A stretch of 64,000 nucleotides of DNA from Ipomoea triloba (GCF_003576645.1 NC_044925.1:16204847-16268846), one strand, 5' to 3'. Counted from the stretch's first letter, positions 1-10,155 are shown. Notes: a model not told the origin generated them from the letters alone. Numbers and translations: made by a program.

Positions 1-2493
1 ATGGATAGCATGTTGTCGAGACATCTTCTCTTTGATCTTAGCAGGTTCGATGACTGGAAAACACGCATGCTTGCGTATCTATCAGCCCTCCATGATGAGA
101 TGGCCGAAGTAATAACGTCTGGACCAGTCAAGATCATGATGATAAACACGACTGCTGAGCAAACCAGAGACACACCAAAGTATGTCCCCAAACCTAGGGA
201 AGAATGGACAAGTGATGATAGGAAGAGAAACAACTTGGACAACATTGCCAAGGATATTCTCTTCAGAGCTATAGACGAAACCATCTTTCCAAAAGTAAGA
301 AAATGCAAGACGGCGAAAGAGGTATGGGATACTTTGATGTTGATTGGTGAAGGTGACGAACAGGAGAAGGAGAACAAGCTCACCGTGGCCATGAAAAAGT
401 TCGAGGACTTCAAGATGAAGCCAGGGGAGAGCATCGACAGCATGGAATCTCGTTTCATGAAGCTATCAATAGAGATCAGTGATCTCGAGAAGGAGATTCC
501 ACAAAAGGAGCTAAACCTGAAGGTCTTACGAGGCCTTACCAAGGAGTGGGATATGAAGGTGATCACAATGCGTGATCACAGGGATTTGAAGAACACCACA
601 ACCGACCAACTATTCAGAGATCTCAAAGCCTTCGAATTTGAGATGTTTCCAAGAGATGAGGATGTGGTGGACAGACGGAATGTGGCACTGGTTGCGGACC
701 AACCAACCACCTCCTCAAGGTCAGATTCTAATCCCACTGATTTTTTATCTGATGAACAGTTTGCTTTCTTCATAAGAAAATTCAGGAAATTTATGAAGAA
801 GACACCGGAAAGCAATACAAGTTCACCTTCCTCCTCAAGAAGGAAAAATGAAAAATACACATCCAGAGGAATGGAGGAAGAAGATCAAGGTCTATGCTAC
901 AACTGTAGGAGACCGTGGCACTTCAAGGCTGACTGTCCTTACCCTAAGGTAAGCAAGTATCAAGGCCTAGAATGTAGGAACTCCAGGAGAAAGGAGGAAC
1001 CTAAAGAGAAGCCAGCACAAAGTGGCTTCAAGGGAGATACAAAGAAACATCTGCGCAGAAAGGCGCTTGTTGCTGAGGAACTCGAGAGAACAATCGAGGA
1101 GTCCGAGACGTCGAGCTCCAGTGAAAGCAGCAGCAGCTCAGAGGATGAGAGGGGGCTCATCTGCTTATACACCGAGGAAGAAGAGAATCAATGCCTAATG
1201 GCCATTGACAATGAGGTAACCTCTACTTCCACATCTCGCTGCTCTACTTCTACCTCTCGTTGTTCTTCTTTCAGAAGCGATGAAGATCCCTTTGAGATGC
1301 TTGAAACATTTAAAAGGGATCTCGCAGTCGCTAATAGCACTCATGCCAAAATCAGGGAAGAAAACAGCAAGCTAACTGCTGAAAGAGATATGCTTAAGAA
1401 CGTCTCGAAAGAGAATTCGGAGCTAACTCTCAAAGTAAGTGAGTTAGAAGCTAAAGTAATCCAACTGACTGAAGAGTGCAAAACTCGAGAGATCACCGAA
1501 AATGATCTTAGAAAGGTTATAGCATCATACACTGATTCCTCCAAAGCTATGGAGAAAATGGTGAATGATCACAGACCTACAAGTGATAGAACCGGTCTAG
1601 GGTTCCATCGAGACCATCTCTCGAGAAATAAACAGACCAATGGTTTGGAAACTTCAAGAAATGGAGGATCTCAACTCAAACCAAATAAAGGTCATAAAGG
1701 ACCAACAGAAAAGACCAGAGTAGCTATTCATAAACCGTCCCTATACACCAGCAATGGAAAGTATAGGAAAGCTACGAAGAATGGCCGGGTAAACAATATC
1801 GAGAGATCACCTTGCTATCTCTCGCAAGGCCATTCCAAGTACAAAAAGAGCTACATTCCATATAATGCGCCTCAAGGCAAANATAAACAGACCAATGGTT
1901 TGGGAACTTCAAGAAATGGAGGATCTCAACCCAAACCAAATAAAGGTCATAAAGGACCAGCAGAAAAGACCAGGGTAGCTATTCATAAACCGTCCCTATA
2001 CACCAGAAATGGAAAGTATAGGAAAGCTACAAAGAATGGCCGGGTAAACAGCATCGAGAGATCACCTTGCTATCTCTCGCAAGGCCATTCCAAGTACAAA
2101 AAGAGCTACATTCCATATAATGCGCCTCAAGGCAAATATGGAAGGTCTGAGATCCACATAGTTAGGAACTCACGGATGGAGAAAGGCAGACTCTATCCAT
2201 CTAGTGAGGATTGGTCATCGAATCACAATGTCTGGAAGAAACCTCACTTTCAGCTATTTCACATGACCAAACAGCGTATGAAAGGCATGGTGCATAAGCC
2301 GGTCGAAAAGTCTCTACCTAAGTTGATTTATGCACCAAAGAGGCCTAAAACCTTTGCTAGTATTCCGTATGATTATCAAACGTACAATGGCTACATTGCG
2401 CCTAGGCCTGGAATAATGGGCACAAGGTATAAATGGATGCCTAAACTCACTAACCCACCAGGACCCAAAGTTTGGGTACCTAAACTTGCTTAA
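1..2493 (+). CDS. gag: Sirevirus copy 1 Gag (nucleocapsid/capsid)
   Basis: This 830-codon ORF encodes the structural protein that packages the element RNA. Residues 1-210 match the copia Gag fold (UBN2-type: [24 protein letters not shown]). A CCHC zinc knuckle follows (C299, C302, H307, C312), but the usual glycine before the histidine is Trp306. A Ser/Glu-rich acidic stretch (about 365-380) and a coiled coil (about 455-520) come next, then a basic Lys-rich tail ending in VWVPKLA. The tail carries an 85-residue tandem duplication absent from copy 2, with an N at the joint (1882). The ATG is shared by all three copies. The reading frame ends at TAA 2491-2493, and pol continues in the -1 frame. 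Confidence 0.9.
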   Translation: MDSMLSRHLLFDLSRFDDWKTRMLAYLSALHDEMAEVITSGPVKIMMINTTAEQTRDTPKYVPKPREEWTSDDRKRNNLDNIAKDILFRAIDETIFPKVRKCKTAKEVWDTLMLIGEGDEQEKENKLTVAMKKFEDFKMKPGESIDSMESRFMKLSIEISDLEKEIPQKELNLKVLRGLTKEWDMKVITMRDHRDLKNTTTDQLFRDLKAFEFEMFPRDEDVVDRRNVALVADQPTTSSRSDSNPTDFLSDEQFAFFIRKFRKFMKKTPESNTSSPSSSRRKNEKYTSRGMEEEDQGLCYNCRRPWHFKADCPYPKVSKYQGLECRNSRRKEEPKEKPAQSGFKGDTKKHLRRKALVAEELERTIEESETSSSSESSSSSEDERGLICLYTEEEENQCLMAIDNEVTSTSTSRCSTSTSRCSSFRSDEDPFEMLETFKRDLAVANSTHAKIREENSKLTAERDMLKNVSKENSELTLKVSELEAKVIQLTEECKTREITENDLRKVIASYTDSSKAMEKMVNDHRPTSDRTGLGFHRDHLSRNKQTNGLETSRNGGSQLKPNKGHKGPTEKTRVAIHKPSLYTSNGKYRKATKNGRVNNIERSPCYLSQGHSKYKKSYIPYNAPQGKXKQTNGLGTSRNGGSQPKPNKGHKGPAEKTRVAIHKPSLYTRNGKYRKATKNGRVNSIERSPCYLSQGHSKYKKSYIPYNAPQGKYGRSEIHIVRNSRMEKGRLYPSSEDWSSNHNVWKKPHFQLFHMTKQRMKGMVHKPVEKSLPKLIYAPKRPKTFASIPYDYQTYNGYIAPRPGIMGTRYKWMPKLTNPPGPKVWVPKLA
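1627..2137 (+). repeat. 255-bp in-frame tandem duplication in gag, unknown base at the joint
   Basis: Bases 1627-1881 recur at 1883-2137 with only a few differences (for example [11 protein letters not shown] versus [11 protein letters not shown]). The unit is 255 bp, exactly 85 codons, so the frame is kept. The second Sirevirus copy has one unit only (about 19826-20080). The single N at 1882 sits at the boundary, so either a real duplication or two contig ends joined by the assembler would explain it. Confidence 0.9.
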
Positions 2494-2498
2494 TTGCT

Positions 2499-5400
2499 TT
2501 GCAGGACACCAGGGACATGTGGTTCATTGACAGTGGATGTTCGAGACATATGACGGGAAATCTAACACTGCTAGAGAACATCCAACCTATCGAAGGTCCC
2601 TTGGTGACATTTGGCGACAACGAGAAGAAGGGACGCACAAAAGCTGTTGGTGAAATTCAAAAGAATGAGCTGGTTATTAAGGGAGTATCCTACGTTGAAG
2701 GGCTCAAGTTCAATCTCCTTAGTACAAGCCAGTTCTGTGACAAAGGCTACAAGGTTGTCTTCACCAAAAGCAAATGTCAGATTATGAACGAGGAATCTCT
2801 CGAAGTCGTTTTGGAAGCAGCAAGGAAAGGAAACATGTACATAGTAGACTGGAAGTCTGCAAAACCATCCCTATGTATGCTAGCAAGGAGCAAGGAAGAG
2901 TTATGCTGGGAGTGGCATAGTAAGCTTAGTCATCTGAACTTCAAGACTATCAACAAGCTTACTAAGAGGAACTTAGTGGAAGGACTGCCCAAAGTGACGT
3001 TTCGAAAGGATAAAATTTGTGAGGCATGTCAACGTTGCAAACAGATCAAATCCTCCTTCAAGAGCAAAGCCGAGACATCATCCACTAGACCATTAAGTCT
3101 TCTTCACATGGACTTATTTGGCCCAGTGGATCCACCCAGCATAAAGGGAAAGAAGTACACTCTTGTGGTAGTAGATGACTACACAAGATTCACATGGACC
3201 GTGTTCTTAACCAAGAAAAGCGAGACAAAAGTTGCCCTGCCAAATCTCTTGAAGCAAGTTCAAGTTGAAAAGGATGTCTCGATACTAAAGATCCGGTCAG
3301 ATCAAGGTGGAGAGTTCATTAATCAAGTAATCGAGAGCTACTGCAACGAGAACGGGATTCATCATCAACTGTCAGCTGCTCGAACGCCTCAACAGAACGG
3401 GGTTGCTGAAAGAAGGAATAGAACTCTCAAAGAAGCCGCAAGGACCATGCTCTCACAAGCCAACATATCACAAGGATTTTGGGCAGAAGCAATCAACACA
3501 GCGTGCTATACCCAAAATCGGTCCTTGATCGTGAAAGGAGTTGGAAAGACTCCATATGAGTTGTGGAATGAAAGAAAACCGAATGTAAGCCACTTCCACA
3601 CATTCGGGTGCAAATGCTATATCCACAACAATGGGAAGGCTCAACTAAGAACTTTTGAAGAAAAGGCAGATGATGGAGTATTTCTGGGATACTCATCGAC
3701 AAGCAAAGCATTCAGAGTCTTCAACAAGCGGAGTTTGGTGGTTGAAGAGTCCATACATGTTACCTTTGATGAAAGGGCATCGACAGATCAACCATCAAAG
3801 ACAACGGAAGCAGCTGAGGAAGATCAGCCAGAGTCTATCGAGAGATCAAACTTACCTCTCGAAGACAAGCAGTCTATAGTTCGAGACGTAGCGGAACTCC
3901 AGTCAGAATCAGATGATGAAGAGTCTACCAAGAAGAAAGCACCTGACTCAGTTGATCAAATCCAGATCATAGATGTTCAAACCACATCTCAACCTTCAAC
4001 GGAAGTATCAACTGAGGAGCCACAACCCGACCTAAGATGGCTGAGAAGTCACCCTGCTGATCAAGTGATTGGAGATGTACGTGACAGAGTTCGAACCAGA
4101 TCAGCATACAGAGAAAGCATGTTTGCTTGCTTTCTATCTCAAATAGAGCCTAAGGTGATCGATGAGGCTCTATGTGATCCAGATTGGGTGCAAGCCATGC
4201 AAGAGGAACTTCATCAGTTTGAACGGAACGATGTTTGGGAACTAGTTCCGAGACCTCATCATCAGAATGTCATTGGTACAAAGTGGGTTTTCAGAAACAA
4301 GATGAATGAGGATGGAATTATTGTTAGGAACAAGGCCAGACTTGTTGCCAAAGGATACTGTCAGGAGGAAGGAATAGATTTTGATGAAACCTTCGCTCCA
4401 GTGGCACGTCTCGAAGCCATACGCATCTTTCTCGCATATGCCGCCTTCAAAGATTTTAAGGTATATCAAATGGATGTCAAGAGCGCTTTTCTGAACGGAC
4501 TTCTCGAAGAAGAGGTGTACGTTGAACAACCTCCGGGTTTCTTGAAGGACGTGGGAGCTGACAAAGTATACAAATTAAAGAAGGCACTTTACGGCTTAAA
4601 ACAAGCTCCGAGAGCTTGGTATGATACCTTATCCTCTTTTCTAATTCAGTGTGGGTTCACCAAAGGCCTAGTGGACAAAACATTGTTTAGAATTAAGGAC
4701 GGGGATCACATCTTATTGGTGCAAATCTATGTGGACGATATCATTTTTGGAAGCACAAATCCAAACTTGTGCGAGAAGTTCTCAAGGTTGATGAAAGGGA
4801 AGTTCGAGATGAGCATGATGGGAGAACTAAACTACTTCCTTGGATTACAAGTGAGACAGCTTAAGGAAGGCATCTTCATCAATCAGGAGAAATACACCAA
4901 AGATCTGCTCAGAAAATACAATATAGAAGGGAAATCCTCAGTCAAAGTACCCATGGGAACCTCTCTACGTATCGATGTCGACAGTGAAGGTCGAGAGGTT
5001 GATCAGACTACTTATCGAGGTATCATCGGATCTCTTCTCTACTTAACTGCTAGTAGACCAGATATATCCTTTGCAGTAGGTGTATGTGCTAGGTTTCAGG
5101 CAAGTCCTAAGGAAAGTCACTTAAATGCATCTAAAAGGATTCTAAGATATCTCAAAGGTACGCAAAGTGTTGGACTTTGGTATTCGAGAGGTGGATCTTT
5201 CGAACTTATGGGTTATTCAGATGCGGACTTTGCCGGCTGTAAGATAGATCGAAAAAGCACATCAGGGACATGTCAGTTTCTAGGTAGAAGACTTGTCTCA
5301 TGGTTTAGCAAGAAACAGCATTCGATAGCTACAAGCACCGCTGAGGCAGAGTATGTAGCTGCTGGAAGTTGCTGTGCTCAGGTTCTATGGATGAAGCAAC

Positions 5401-5672
5401 AATTACTGGATTATGGGGTTGAGTGTAAGGAGGTTAAAATCATGTGCGACAATACAAGTGCTATTGCCATCACCCACAATCCAGTATTACATTCTAGAAC
5501 AAAGCATATTGATATTAAGTATCACTTCATCCGAGATCATGTTGAGAAGAAGGACATTACTTTGGAATATGTTGCAACGGAGGAGCAACTAGCAGATATT
5601 TTCACAAAAGCATTATGTGAAAATAGATTCTCTCAACTAAGGTTAGAATTGGGAATGATAGAATTGGAATGA
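2499..5672 (+). CDS. pol: Sirevirus copy 1 Pol polyprotein (protease, integrase, reverse transcriptase, RNase H), uninterrupted
   Basis: The open frame covers 1057 codons and carries every expected copia domain in order. An aspartic protease ([13 protein letters not shown]) lies at about residues 8-20. A pre-integrase HHCC zinc region with CEACQRC follows near residue 175. The integrase D,D(35)E core is present ([23 protein letters not shown]). RT includes [11 protein letters not shown] and the catalytic YVDD (about residue 744). RNase H has SDADFAG, STAEAEY, CDNTSA and [13 protein letters not shown]. The frame opens at a TTG inside TTGCTTTGCAG, not at an ATG, so this is not an independent start: expression must come from gag by -1 frameshift or by splicing. 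No nonsense codon or missing catalytic residue is visible, so this is the copy most likely to have supplied enzymes recently. Confidence 0.95.
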   Translation: MQDTRDMWFIDSGCSRHMTGNLTLLENIQPIEGPLVTFGDNEKKGRTKAVGEIQKNELVIKGVSYVEGLKFNLLSTSQFCDKGYKVVFTKSKCQIMNEESLEVVLEAARKGNMYIVDWKSAKPSLCMLARSKEELCWEWHSKLSHLNFKTINKLTKRNLVEGLPKVTFRKDKICEACQRCKQIKSSFKSKAETSSTRPLSLLHMDLFGPVDPPSIKGKKYTLVVVDDYTRFTWTVFLTKKSETKVALPNLLKQVQVEKDVSILKIRSDQGGEFINQVIESYCNENGIHHQLSAARTPQQNGVAERRNRTLKEAARTMLSQANISQGFWAEAINTACYTQNRSLIVKGVGKTPYELWNERKPNVSHFHTFGCKCYIHNNGKAQLRTFEEKADDGVFLGYSSTSKAFRVFNKRSLVVEESIHVTFDERASTDQPSKTTEAAEEDQPESIERSNLPLEDKQSIVRDVAELQSESDDEESTKKKAPDSVDQIQIIDVQTTSQPSTEVSTEEPQPDLRWLRSHPADQVIGDVRDRVRTRSAYRESMFACFLSQIEPKVIDEALCDPDWVQAMQEELHQFERNDVWELVPRPHHQNVIGTKWVFRNKMNEDGIIVRNKARLVAKGYCQEEGIDFDETFAPVARLEAIRIFLAYAAFKDFKVYQMDVKSAFLNGLLEEEVYVEQPPGFLKDVGADKVYKLKKALYGLKQAPRAWYDTLSSFLIQCGFTKGLVDKTLFRIKDGDHILLVQIYVDDIIFGSTNPNLCEKFSRLMKGKFEMSMMGELNYFLGLQVRQLKEGIFINQEKYTKDLLRKYNIEGKSSVKVPMGTSLRIDVDSEGREVDQTTYRGIIGSLLYLTASRPDISFAVGVCARFQASPKESHLNASKRILRYLKGTQSVGLWYSRGGSFELMGYSDADFAGCKIDRKSTSGTCQFLGRRLVSWFSKKQHSIATSTAEAEYVAAGSCCAQVLWMKQQLLDYGVECKEVKIMCDNTSAIAITHNPVLHSRTKHIDIKYHFIRDHVEKKDITLEYVATEEQLADIFTKALCENRFSQLRLELGMIELE

Positions 5673-5826
5673 ATGGTCAAATCTTATCTTCTTGTATTTA
5701 GTGCCATGAACTGTTTCGCATGTGAGGGGCGGTTTCATCAACTTTATGGCAGCTTTGGAGTTACACAAGCATTGAATGGTCATTCATATTACATCCCGTG
5801 ACTCAAAAGTGATAACCGTATTGGGC

Positions 5827-5834
5827 TATAAAAA
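5827..5834 (+). promoter_or_regulatory. Internal TATA-like box upstream of the small post-pol ORFs (copy 1)
   Basis: TATAAAAA lies 39 bp upstream of the ATG at 5873, in the 200-bp spacer after pol. The equivalent site in copy 2 (TATAAATA, 23770-23777) keeps a TATA consensus at almost the same spacing although the bases differ. A second promoter inside the element is an inference; no transcript evidence is available. Confidence 0.35.
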
Positions 5835-5872
5835 GGAGGGTTTCTTTCAGAAGATCAAACCATCAACTTCCC

Positions 5873-6241
5873 ATGGAGAAAAAGAAAGGAAAAGATGGTG
5901 TTCCATTCTTTTATAGAGGAAAGAAACCGGCAGTCAAGTCCAAAGATTTTCAAGGAGAAAACTATCCAGAATCTACGAAGGGTGAACAGATTGCGGAGCT
6001 TCCTGATAATCCAAGCAAGAATCCTATTCTCATCCAAGGTGAATGGATCCCCAAATGCGAGGAGATCCACAACGATGGGATACTGGAATCGGGAGAAGAG
6101 TCCTGCACAAGAGGGACTCCTACTGCTGCACATTCTGGAAAAGGGCCTTCCTCAACCAAATGGAGAACCAAGGGAAATGGAGAGGAAGACCAGATGGGAC
6201 TTTCTGAGGTCTGCAGCAGCCAAAAGGGTGATCATACCTAA
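5873..6241 (+). CDS. Small conserved Sirevirus ORF after pol (122 aa), unknown function
   Basis: The protein starts MEKKKGKDGVPFFYRGKK. It is hydrophilic and rich in Lys, Gly and Glu, with no signal peptide or membrane segment. I recognise no domain. Copy 2 carries the same ORF at the same length (23816-24184) with a handful of substitutions. It overlaps the longer ORF at 5895-6368 in another frame, and only one of the two is likely to be the real product. Its place, 200 bp after the pol stop and just downstream of a TATA-like box, suggests that it belongs to the accessory region between pol and the envelope-like ORF. Confidence 0.4.
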   Translation: MEKKKGKDGVPFFYRGKKPAVKSKDFQGENYPESTKGEQIAELPDNPSKNPILIQGEWIPKCEEIHNDGILESGEESCTRGTPTAAHSGKGPSSTKWRTKGNGEEDQMGLSEVCSSQKGDHT

Positions 6242-6368
6242 TCCAAAGACATTAAGAGGATTAGCGATGAAGATGGTCACTCTCAACTACAGTAAGCAGT
6301 TCCGGAGAGGAGAACAAGAAAAGGGAATAGCCACTCCTAGTTCTGTTATTAGACAAATAGGACTTTAG
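5895..6368 (+). CDS. Overlapping basic ORF after pol (157 aa), unknown function
   Basis: This frame overlaps the 122-aa ORF for almost its whole length and extends 127 bp beyond it. It is very basic (many Arg and Lys), without a domain I know. The C-terminal half (KTRWDFLRSAAAKRV, NPKTLRGLAMKM) looks more protein-like than the same bases in the other frame. A single ancestral protein that changed frame near 6180 is therefore an alternative to two overlapping genes. Copy 2 preserves it at equal length (23838-24311). Confidence 0.4.
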   Translation: MVFHSFIEERNRQSSPKIFKEKTIQNLRRVNRLRSFLIIQARILFSSKVNGSPNARRSTTMGYWNREKSPAQEGLLLLHILEKGLPQPNGEPREMERKTRWDFLRSAAAKRVIIPNPKTLRGLAMKMVTLNYSKQFRRGEQEKGIATPSSVIRQIGL

Positions 6369-6666
6369 ATGGCTAGTTTCTGCTTTTAACGATAGATTCC
6401 TATTAGGCTGACCAAGGCCAAACAAAAGTTTCTAAGGAATCTAATAGGATATTGATTCATATGTAATGTATCTGGAAATCACTAAATGAACTTAAGGATA
6501 TGTTCCAAGTGATATCTTTTAGATGAATCAAACTTGTCTCTCTCGCAATCTGTGTTCGAAAGGTAGTTCGAAAGGTCACCCGATCAGTTTGTCTATATAC
6601 GTTATGTCTCGAAGAAGGGTAGTTCGAGAGGTCACTTCGAAAGATAACAAACTGATATCTCTGAAC
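6369..6666. other. Non-coding spacer of Sirevirus copy 1
   Basis: No credible coding. It contains repeated TTCGAAAGGTAGTTCGA and TTCGAGAGGTCAC motifs (6555-6640), part of the TCGAGA-rich pattern that runs through the whole element. Confidence 0.6.
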
Positions 6667-6841
6667 GGAGGAATAAGGAGGGTTAGGGATCAATCACTCA
6701 GGGGGAAGATCCTTAACCAGATCAAGACGGAGGAATAAGGAGGGTTAGGGATCAATCACTCAGGGGGAAGATCCTTAACCAGATCAAGACGGAGGAATAA
6801 GGAGGTTTAGGGATCAATCACTCAGGGGGAAGATCCTTAAA
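6667..6841 (+). repeat. 62-bp tandem repeat, about 2.8 copies, with polypurine cores
   Basis: Units begin GGAGGAATAAGGAGG at 6667, 6729 and 6791, an exact 62-bp period, and are nearly identical. Each contains CAGGGGGAAGATCC, resembling the polypurine tract AAAAAGGGGGAAAT at 11048-11060. Copy 2 has two units (24609 and 24671). Extra polypurine tracts upstream of the 3' LTR are a known Sirevirus trait; that these units act as second-strand primers is inference. Confidence 0.85.
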
Positions 6842-7202
6842 CTCATGTGGAAGACACTTCACCTTCGAGAGGTGAATCCGATAAGTTCAATGAATACATG
6901 AAGGAAACGGCTAACTTTGGATATTAATGCTAGCCACGTGGTCATCGGTTACTGGCGGTTTTTCCGCACTTAAGGGAGTTATCTTGATTAGTGGGAGCAT
7001 GATCATATAGTTACTTTTCTTTATTACCCCACTATCCTGAACCTAAAACCGCTCTGTTAATTTACCAAAAATACCCTTATTTTCATACACTCTGACCGTT
7101 ACTAGGGGTATTTCTGACCTTTTACTACCTTAAAGAAAACCGGTATCCTTCCTTGGGTCAAGCACTCAACCCTACCCATATATCCAACCCGAATCCACAC
7201 GA
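6842..7202. other. Non-coding spacer before the envelope-like ORF
   Basis: No open frame I can support. The copy 2 deletion starts in this stretch (junction at TAAG, 6883-6886). Its right part is AC-rich and looks like a plant promoter leader. Confidence 0.5.
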
Positions 7203-7210
7203 TATAAAAG
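7203..7210 (+). promoter_or_regulatory. TATA-like box 105 bp upstream of the envelope-like ORF
   Basis: TATAAAAG is followed by about 100 bp of A/C-rich, ATG-free leader before ATGGCGTCC at 7315. Spacing and leader composition resemble a normal plant RNA polymerase II promoter with 5' UTR, which suggests that the envelope-like gene could have its own transcript. Sequence pattern only. Confidence 0.4.
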
Positions 7211-7314
7211 CCAAATCCTTCTTCTTTACCCGGATTCAAACTTAAACCATTTACCCAAAATCCCCAAATACTAAACGCAGTACACATTCCCTCCAAAACA
7301 TCTAACCTTCATCT

Positions 7315-8880
7315 ATGGCGTCCGAATCCTCTACATCAACCTCATCTTCCGACGCATATCAGAGAGAGTTGCTACACATTCGCTCTCAGATCAAACAAGT
7401 CAAGGCGGGGAGTATCCTTGACAGAAATGGGTTCATCACCAACTCCCCTAATCCAAAAATGGCGGAAAAAGTCCTGAAGAAGTTTGAGAAAGCAGGACTG
7501 ATGAAATACATGACGCACGACTACGGGACCGTTCACCCCCTCGACTTCACAGAATGGTTCGCAAATGCCAAGGTCACGAAGGGTAAAATCGAAAGCCGCT
7601 TTAATGATTTTCCCATCACGACATCTGTAGGTGACCTCAGAGCGGCATTTGATTTCGCGTCACCGGAGGAAGCAGTCAAGCATCTATCGGATTACGACTT
7701 GGACAAGCAAGCCTTCTGGGAGAAAATCCGACTAGCGACTGCACCACCCAGAGCATCCTCTGCCCTCCGCAAGTACCACCTAAAGGAGAGGTTTGCTCTC
7801 GCTGCCGACCTAATCATGAAGTTTGTGCTCGGCAAAGTGTCCGGAACTGACGAGGTTAGTCTAGACCTCCTCAAAATCCTTCATGCCATTTGGAACAACA
7901 ACAAGTTGGACTGGGCACATATTATCTTCAGTTTCCTCCAACAGCAAGTGATGCGCTCAGTCTCCAACGCCAACCTGTCGATCAGTAAAAAGGTTGGTTT
8001 CGGCTTTGTTGTTCAATTCCTCCTAAGCCTGAAGGGCTTTGAACTGAGGGAAGGAAAAGAGATTCATCGAAATACCTATATGGGTAGGACGAAATCTCTA
8101 GTCCCCAAAACTAAAGGTGTTAAAGCTGCACCTTCTCCCTCACAGCCAAAAGGAAGGGGCAAAAGGAAAGCCCAAACCGAGGAAAAGAATTCTGATGATG
8201 AACCTCTCGATGTACTGATACAAAGGGTTCATCTGCCAAAGAGGGCTAGGAAAGCCAAAACTGTTGCTGTCACCCGAGTTCAAGAGGTGGAACCGTCAGT
8301 TATACAAGTACCCTTTGAGGACAGGGCACAAGCCCAGGGGGAACCTCAGGCTACACTGGCCACTGAGGTTGAGAGAGTGCCCCCTACCAGGTCCCTGTCA
8401 AGAGATTTGTGTGTTAATGATGATATTACTGCTGAGGGTACTGGTGACTCTGTTGGTTTATCTCGAGAGATGGCTCGAGAGGTTGAAGGTACTGGAATCA
8501 GTGATCCAGTACAAGGGGATGAAGAAGAACCATGTGAGATGGTTCGAGAGACAGACTACACAGTCAGGATGGGAGATGATCTCTTGGAGCTTAGTCGAGA
8601 GATCACGGCTCAGATAGACGAAGCAATCTCTGCCACTGAAATCATCTCCGATGGGCGGGATGACTTATATGAAGAAGTTTCCACTCGGTTGGCAATGGAA
8701 GCACCCACTCTTGATGACTTCTCCAGGGTGATCAGGTGGATCAACTGGAGAACCAGTTCTTTCACTCAATTGATGAGTCAAGCAGCTGAAATGGAGGCAG
8801 AAGAGCAGTTTGCACTCCAGTGGTTGGGCATCTCCGAGATCCCAGCTCAACAACTGATGGATCTTGCCCATGAAACATGA
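7315..8880 (+). CDS. Envelope-like protein of Sirevirus copy 1, N-terminal part (521 aa, ends at internal TGA)
   Basis: Sireviruses carry an envelope-like gene in this position, downstream of pol. This ORF starts MASESSTSTSS in a good plant context. It has a globular N-terminal domain (about residues 10-260: KMAEKVLKKFEKAGLMKY, DFTEWFANAKV), then a basic segment with nuclear-localisation-like clusters (KGRGKRKAQ near 280, LPKRARKAK near 305), then an acidic low-complexity C-terminus. I see no signal peptide or clear membrane anchor, so 'envelope' is positional. The TGA at 8878-8880 is followed by 1.27 kb open in the same frame, so the gene is interrupted or relies on readthrough. Confidence 0.6.
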   Translation: MASESSTSTSSSDAYQRELLHIRSQIKQVKAGSILDRNGFITNSPNPKMAEKVLKKFEKAGLMKYMTHDYGTVHPLDFTEWFANAKVTKGKIESRFNDFPITTSVGDLRAAFDFASPEEAVKHLSDYDLDKQAFWEKIRLATAPPRASSALRKYHLKERFALAADLIMKFVLGKVSGTDEVSLDLLKILHAIWNNNKLDWAHIIFSFLQQQVMRSVSNANLSISKKVGFGFVVQFLLSLKGFELREGKEIHRNTYMGRTKSLVPKTKGVKAAPSPSQPKGRGKRKAQTEEKNSDDEPLDVLIQRVHLPKRARKAKTVAVTRVQEVEPSVIQVPFEDRAQAQGEPQATLATEVERVPPTRSLSRDLCVNDDITAEGTGDSVGLSREMAREVEGTGISDPVQGDEEEPCEMVRETDYTVRMGDDLLELSREITAQIDEAISATEIISDGRDDLYEEVSTRLAMEAPTLDDFSRVIRWINWRTSSFTQLMSQAAEMEAEEQFALQWLGISEIPAQQLMDLAHET

Positions 8881-8883
8881 GTA

Positions 8884-10155
8884 ATGAAGCTGAACAGTGA
8901 AAGAACTGATAAAGGGAAGAGCATAGCAGTTGAAGCACCAGAAGTTGAAGCTGAGCCTGAAGAAGATCCTGAAACAGAAGCACGATTTCGAGAAGATATC
9001 AGGCTCGCCACTGCCATCTCCTTGGGACAGAACGTTGAGTTCACGAGAGGGCCAGGAGAGACCTCTGGGGTTGCTCACGATGATATTGCAACAGCCGCAA
9101 TCCCACTGTCCCAAGTCAGTAACTCTGCTCTGGACGAACAGGTAGAAGCTTCGAGAGGTGAATCCGAGACCTCTGAAGCACTTCAAGTGGCACCTAACAC
9201 CGTTCTACTTTTGCCACCACCTGAGTCCACACCCTCGACCACTACTGATGAAGCACAGACAATTCGAGAGGGTGAAGTTCCGTTGCTCACACTGCCGGGT
9301 TTTACTACTGCTCCTGAAATAATCATCATCCCAGACTCATCGGAGCAGACCGAAGAGCAACACAATGAGCAACTGGAGCAGAATGCCCCAAGTCCTGCTG
9401 GTTCGAGAAGTACTGATGATAACATCGAAGGTGGAAACCAGGAAGCACCTGTCGACACTACGTCTCCAACCTCACCAGCAGATGACACAGTTCCCAGCAC
9501 TGATTCGAGAGGTGATGCTAAGGGGGAACCCCTATTGGATGAAAACAGGGAAGCGTCCAATACCGAAGAACCCTCTCTAGCTGACCCTATCTCCACAGTC
9601 GCTGAAGCTGAGGCTCCAGGTTCGAGAGGTGAGGAGCAAGAAGTGATTCATCCCTCAGGTGGAAACCGGGAAGCACCTGACATGGAGCTACCTTCGAGCT
9701 CTGAACCTTGTGTCCCTGTGGATCCTCAGACGTTAAATCGAGAGGTGGACTCGCAATTGCAAGTCATGGGTGGAAATCTGGAAGCACCCAAGTCCCCTCC
9801 GACGAAAGGTACATCTCGATCCTCATCTCCCACTTCTGACTATGATCAACAGGCCGAAGAAGTCTTCATTGGCGAAGTGCGTCAATTCATGGCTGATCAA
9901 TCTCAGAAGATGGCTCAGCTCGAAAGAATACTCGCTGTGGTCCGCAATGCTGCAATGCCTGCTGATGGCACAAGTGAATCCCAAGGCCGTCATGCCGAAC
10001 TTCTCGAACAGGCGATATGGGCTGAGGATGCAGCACGAAAAGCCACTGATGAAGCCGCTGTCGCTCGAGCAGAAGCTGCAAGTGCGAGGGCAGAATTAGC
10101 CGAGATGCGAGCAGAGCTTACTTCGACAGGATGTGATGAAGGCCATACTAGATGA
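8884..10155 (+). CDS. Envelope-like region, middle part in the same frame after the TGA (423 aa)
   Basis: It is in the same frame as 7315-8880, separated by TGA and one codon. The product is strongly acidic, rich in Glu, Ser, Thr and Pro, with recurring SRGE, GNREAP and GGNxEAP motifs. These are encoded by repeated TTCGAGAGGTGA-like DNA, so a diverged tandem repeat occupies about residues 75-300. An Ala-rich helical segment (about 375-415) could form a coiled coil. No domain is recognised. It is probably the continuation of the upstream ORF. Confidence 0.5.
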   Translation: MKLNSERTDKGKSIAVEAPEVEAEPEEDPETEARFREDIRLATAISLGQNVEFTRGPGETSGVAHDDIATAAIPLSQVSNSALDEQVEASRGESETSEALQVAPNTVLLLPPPESTPSTTTDEAQTIREGEVPLLTLPGFTTAPEIIIIPDSSEQTEEQHNEQLEQNAPSPAGSRSTDDNIEGGNQEAPVDTTSPTSPADDTVPSTDSRGDAKGEPLLDENREASNTEEPSLADPISTVAEAEAPGSRGEEQEVIHPSGGNREAPDMELPSSSEPCVPVDPQTLNREVDSQLQVMGGNLEAPKSPPTKGTSRSSSPTSDYDQQAEEVFIGEVRQFMADQSQKMAQLERILAVVRNAAMPADGTSESQGRHAELLEQAIWAEDAARKATDEAAVARAEAASARAELAEMRAELTSTGCDEGHTR

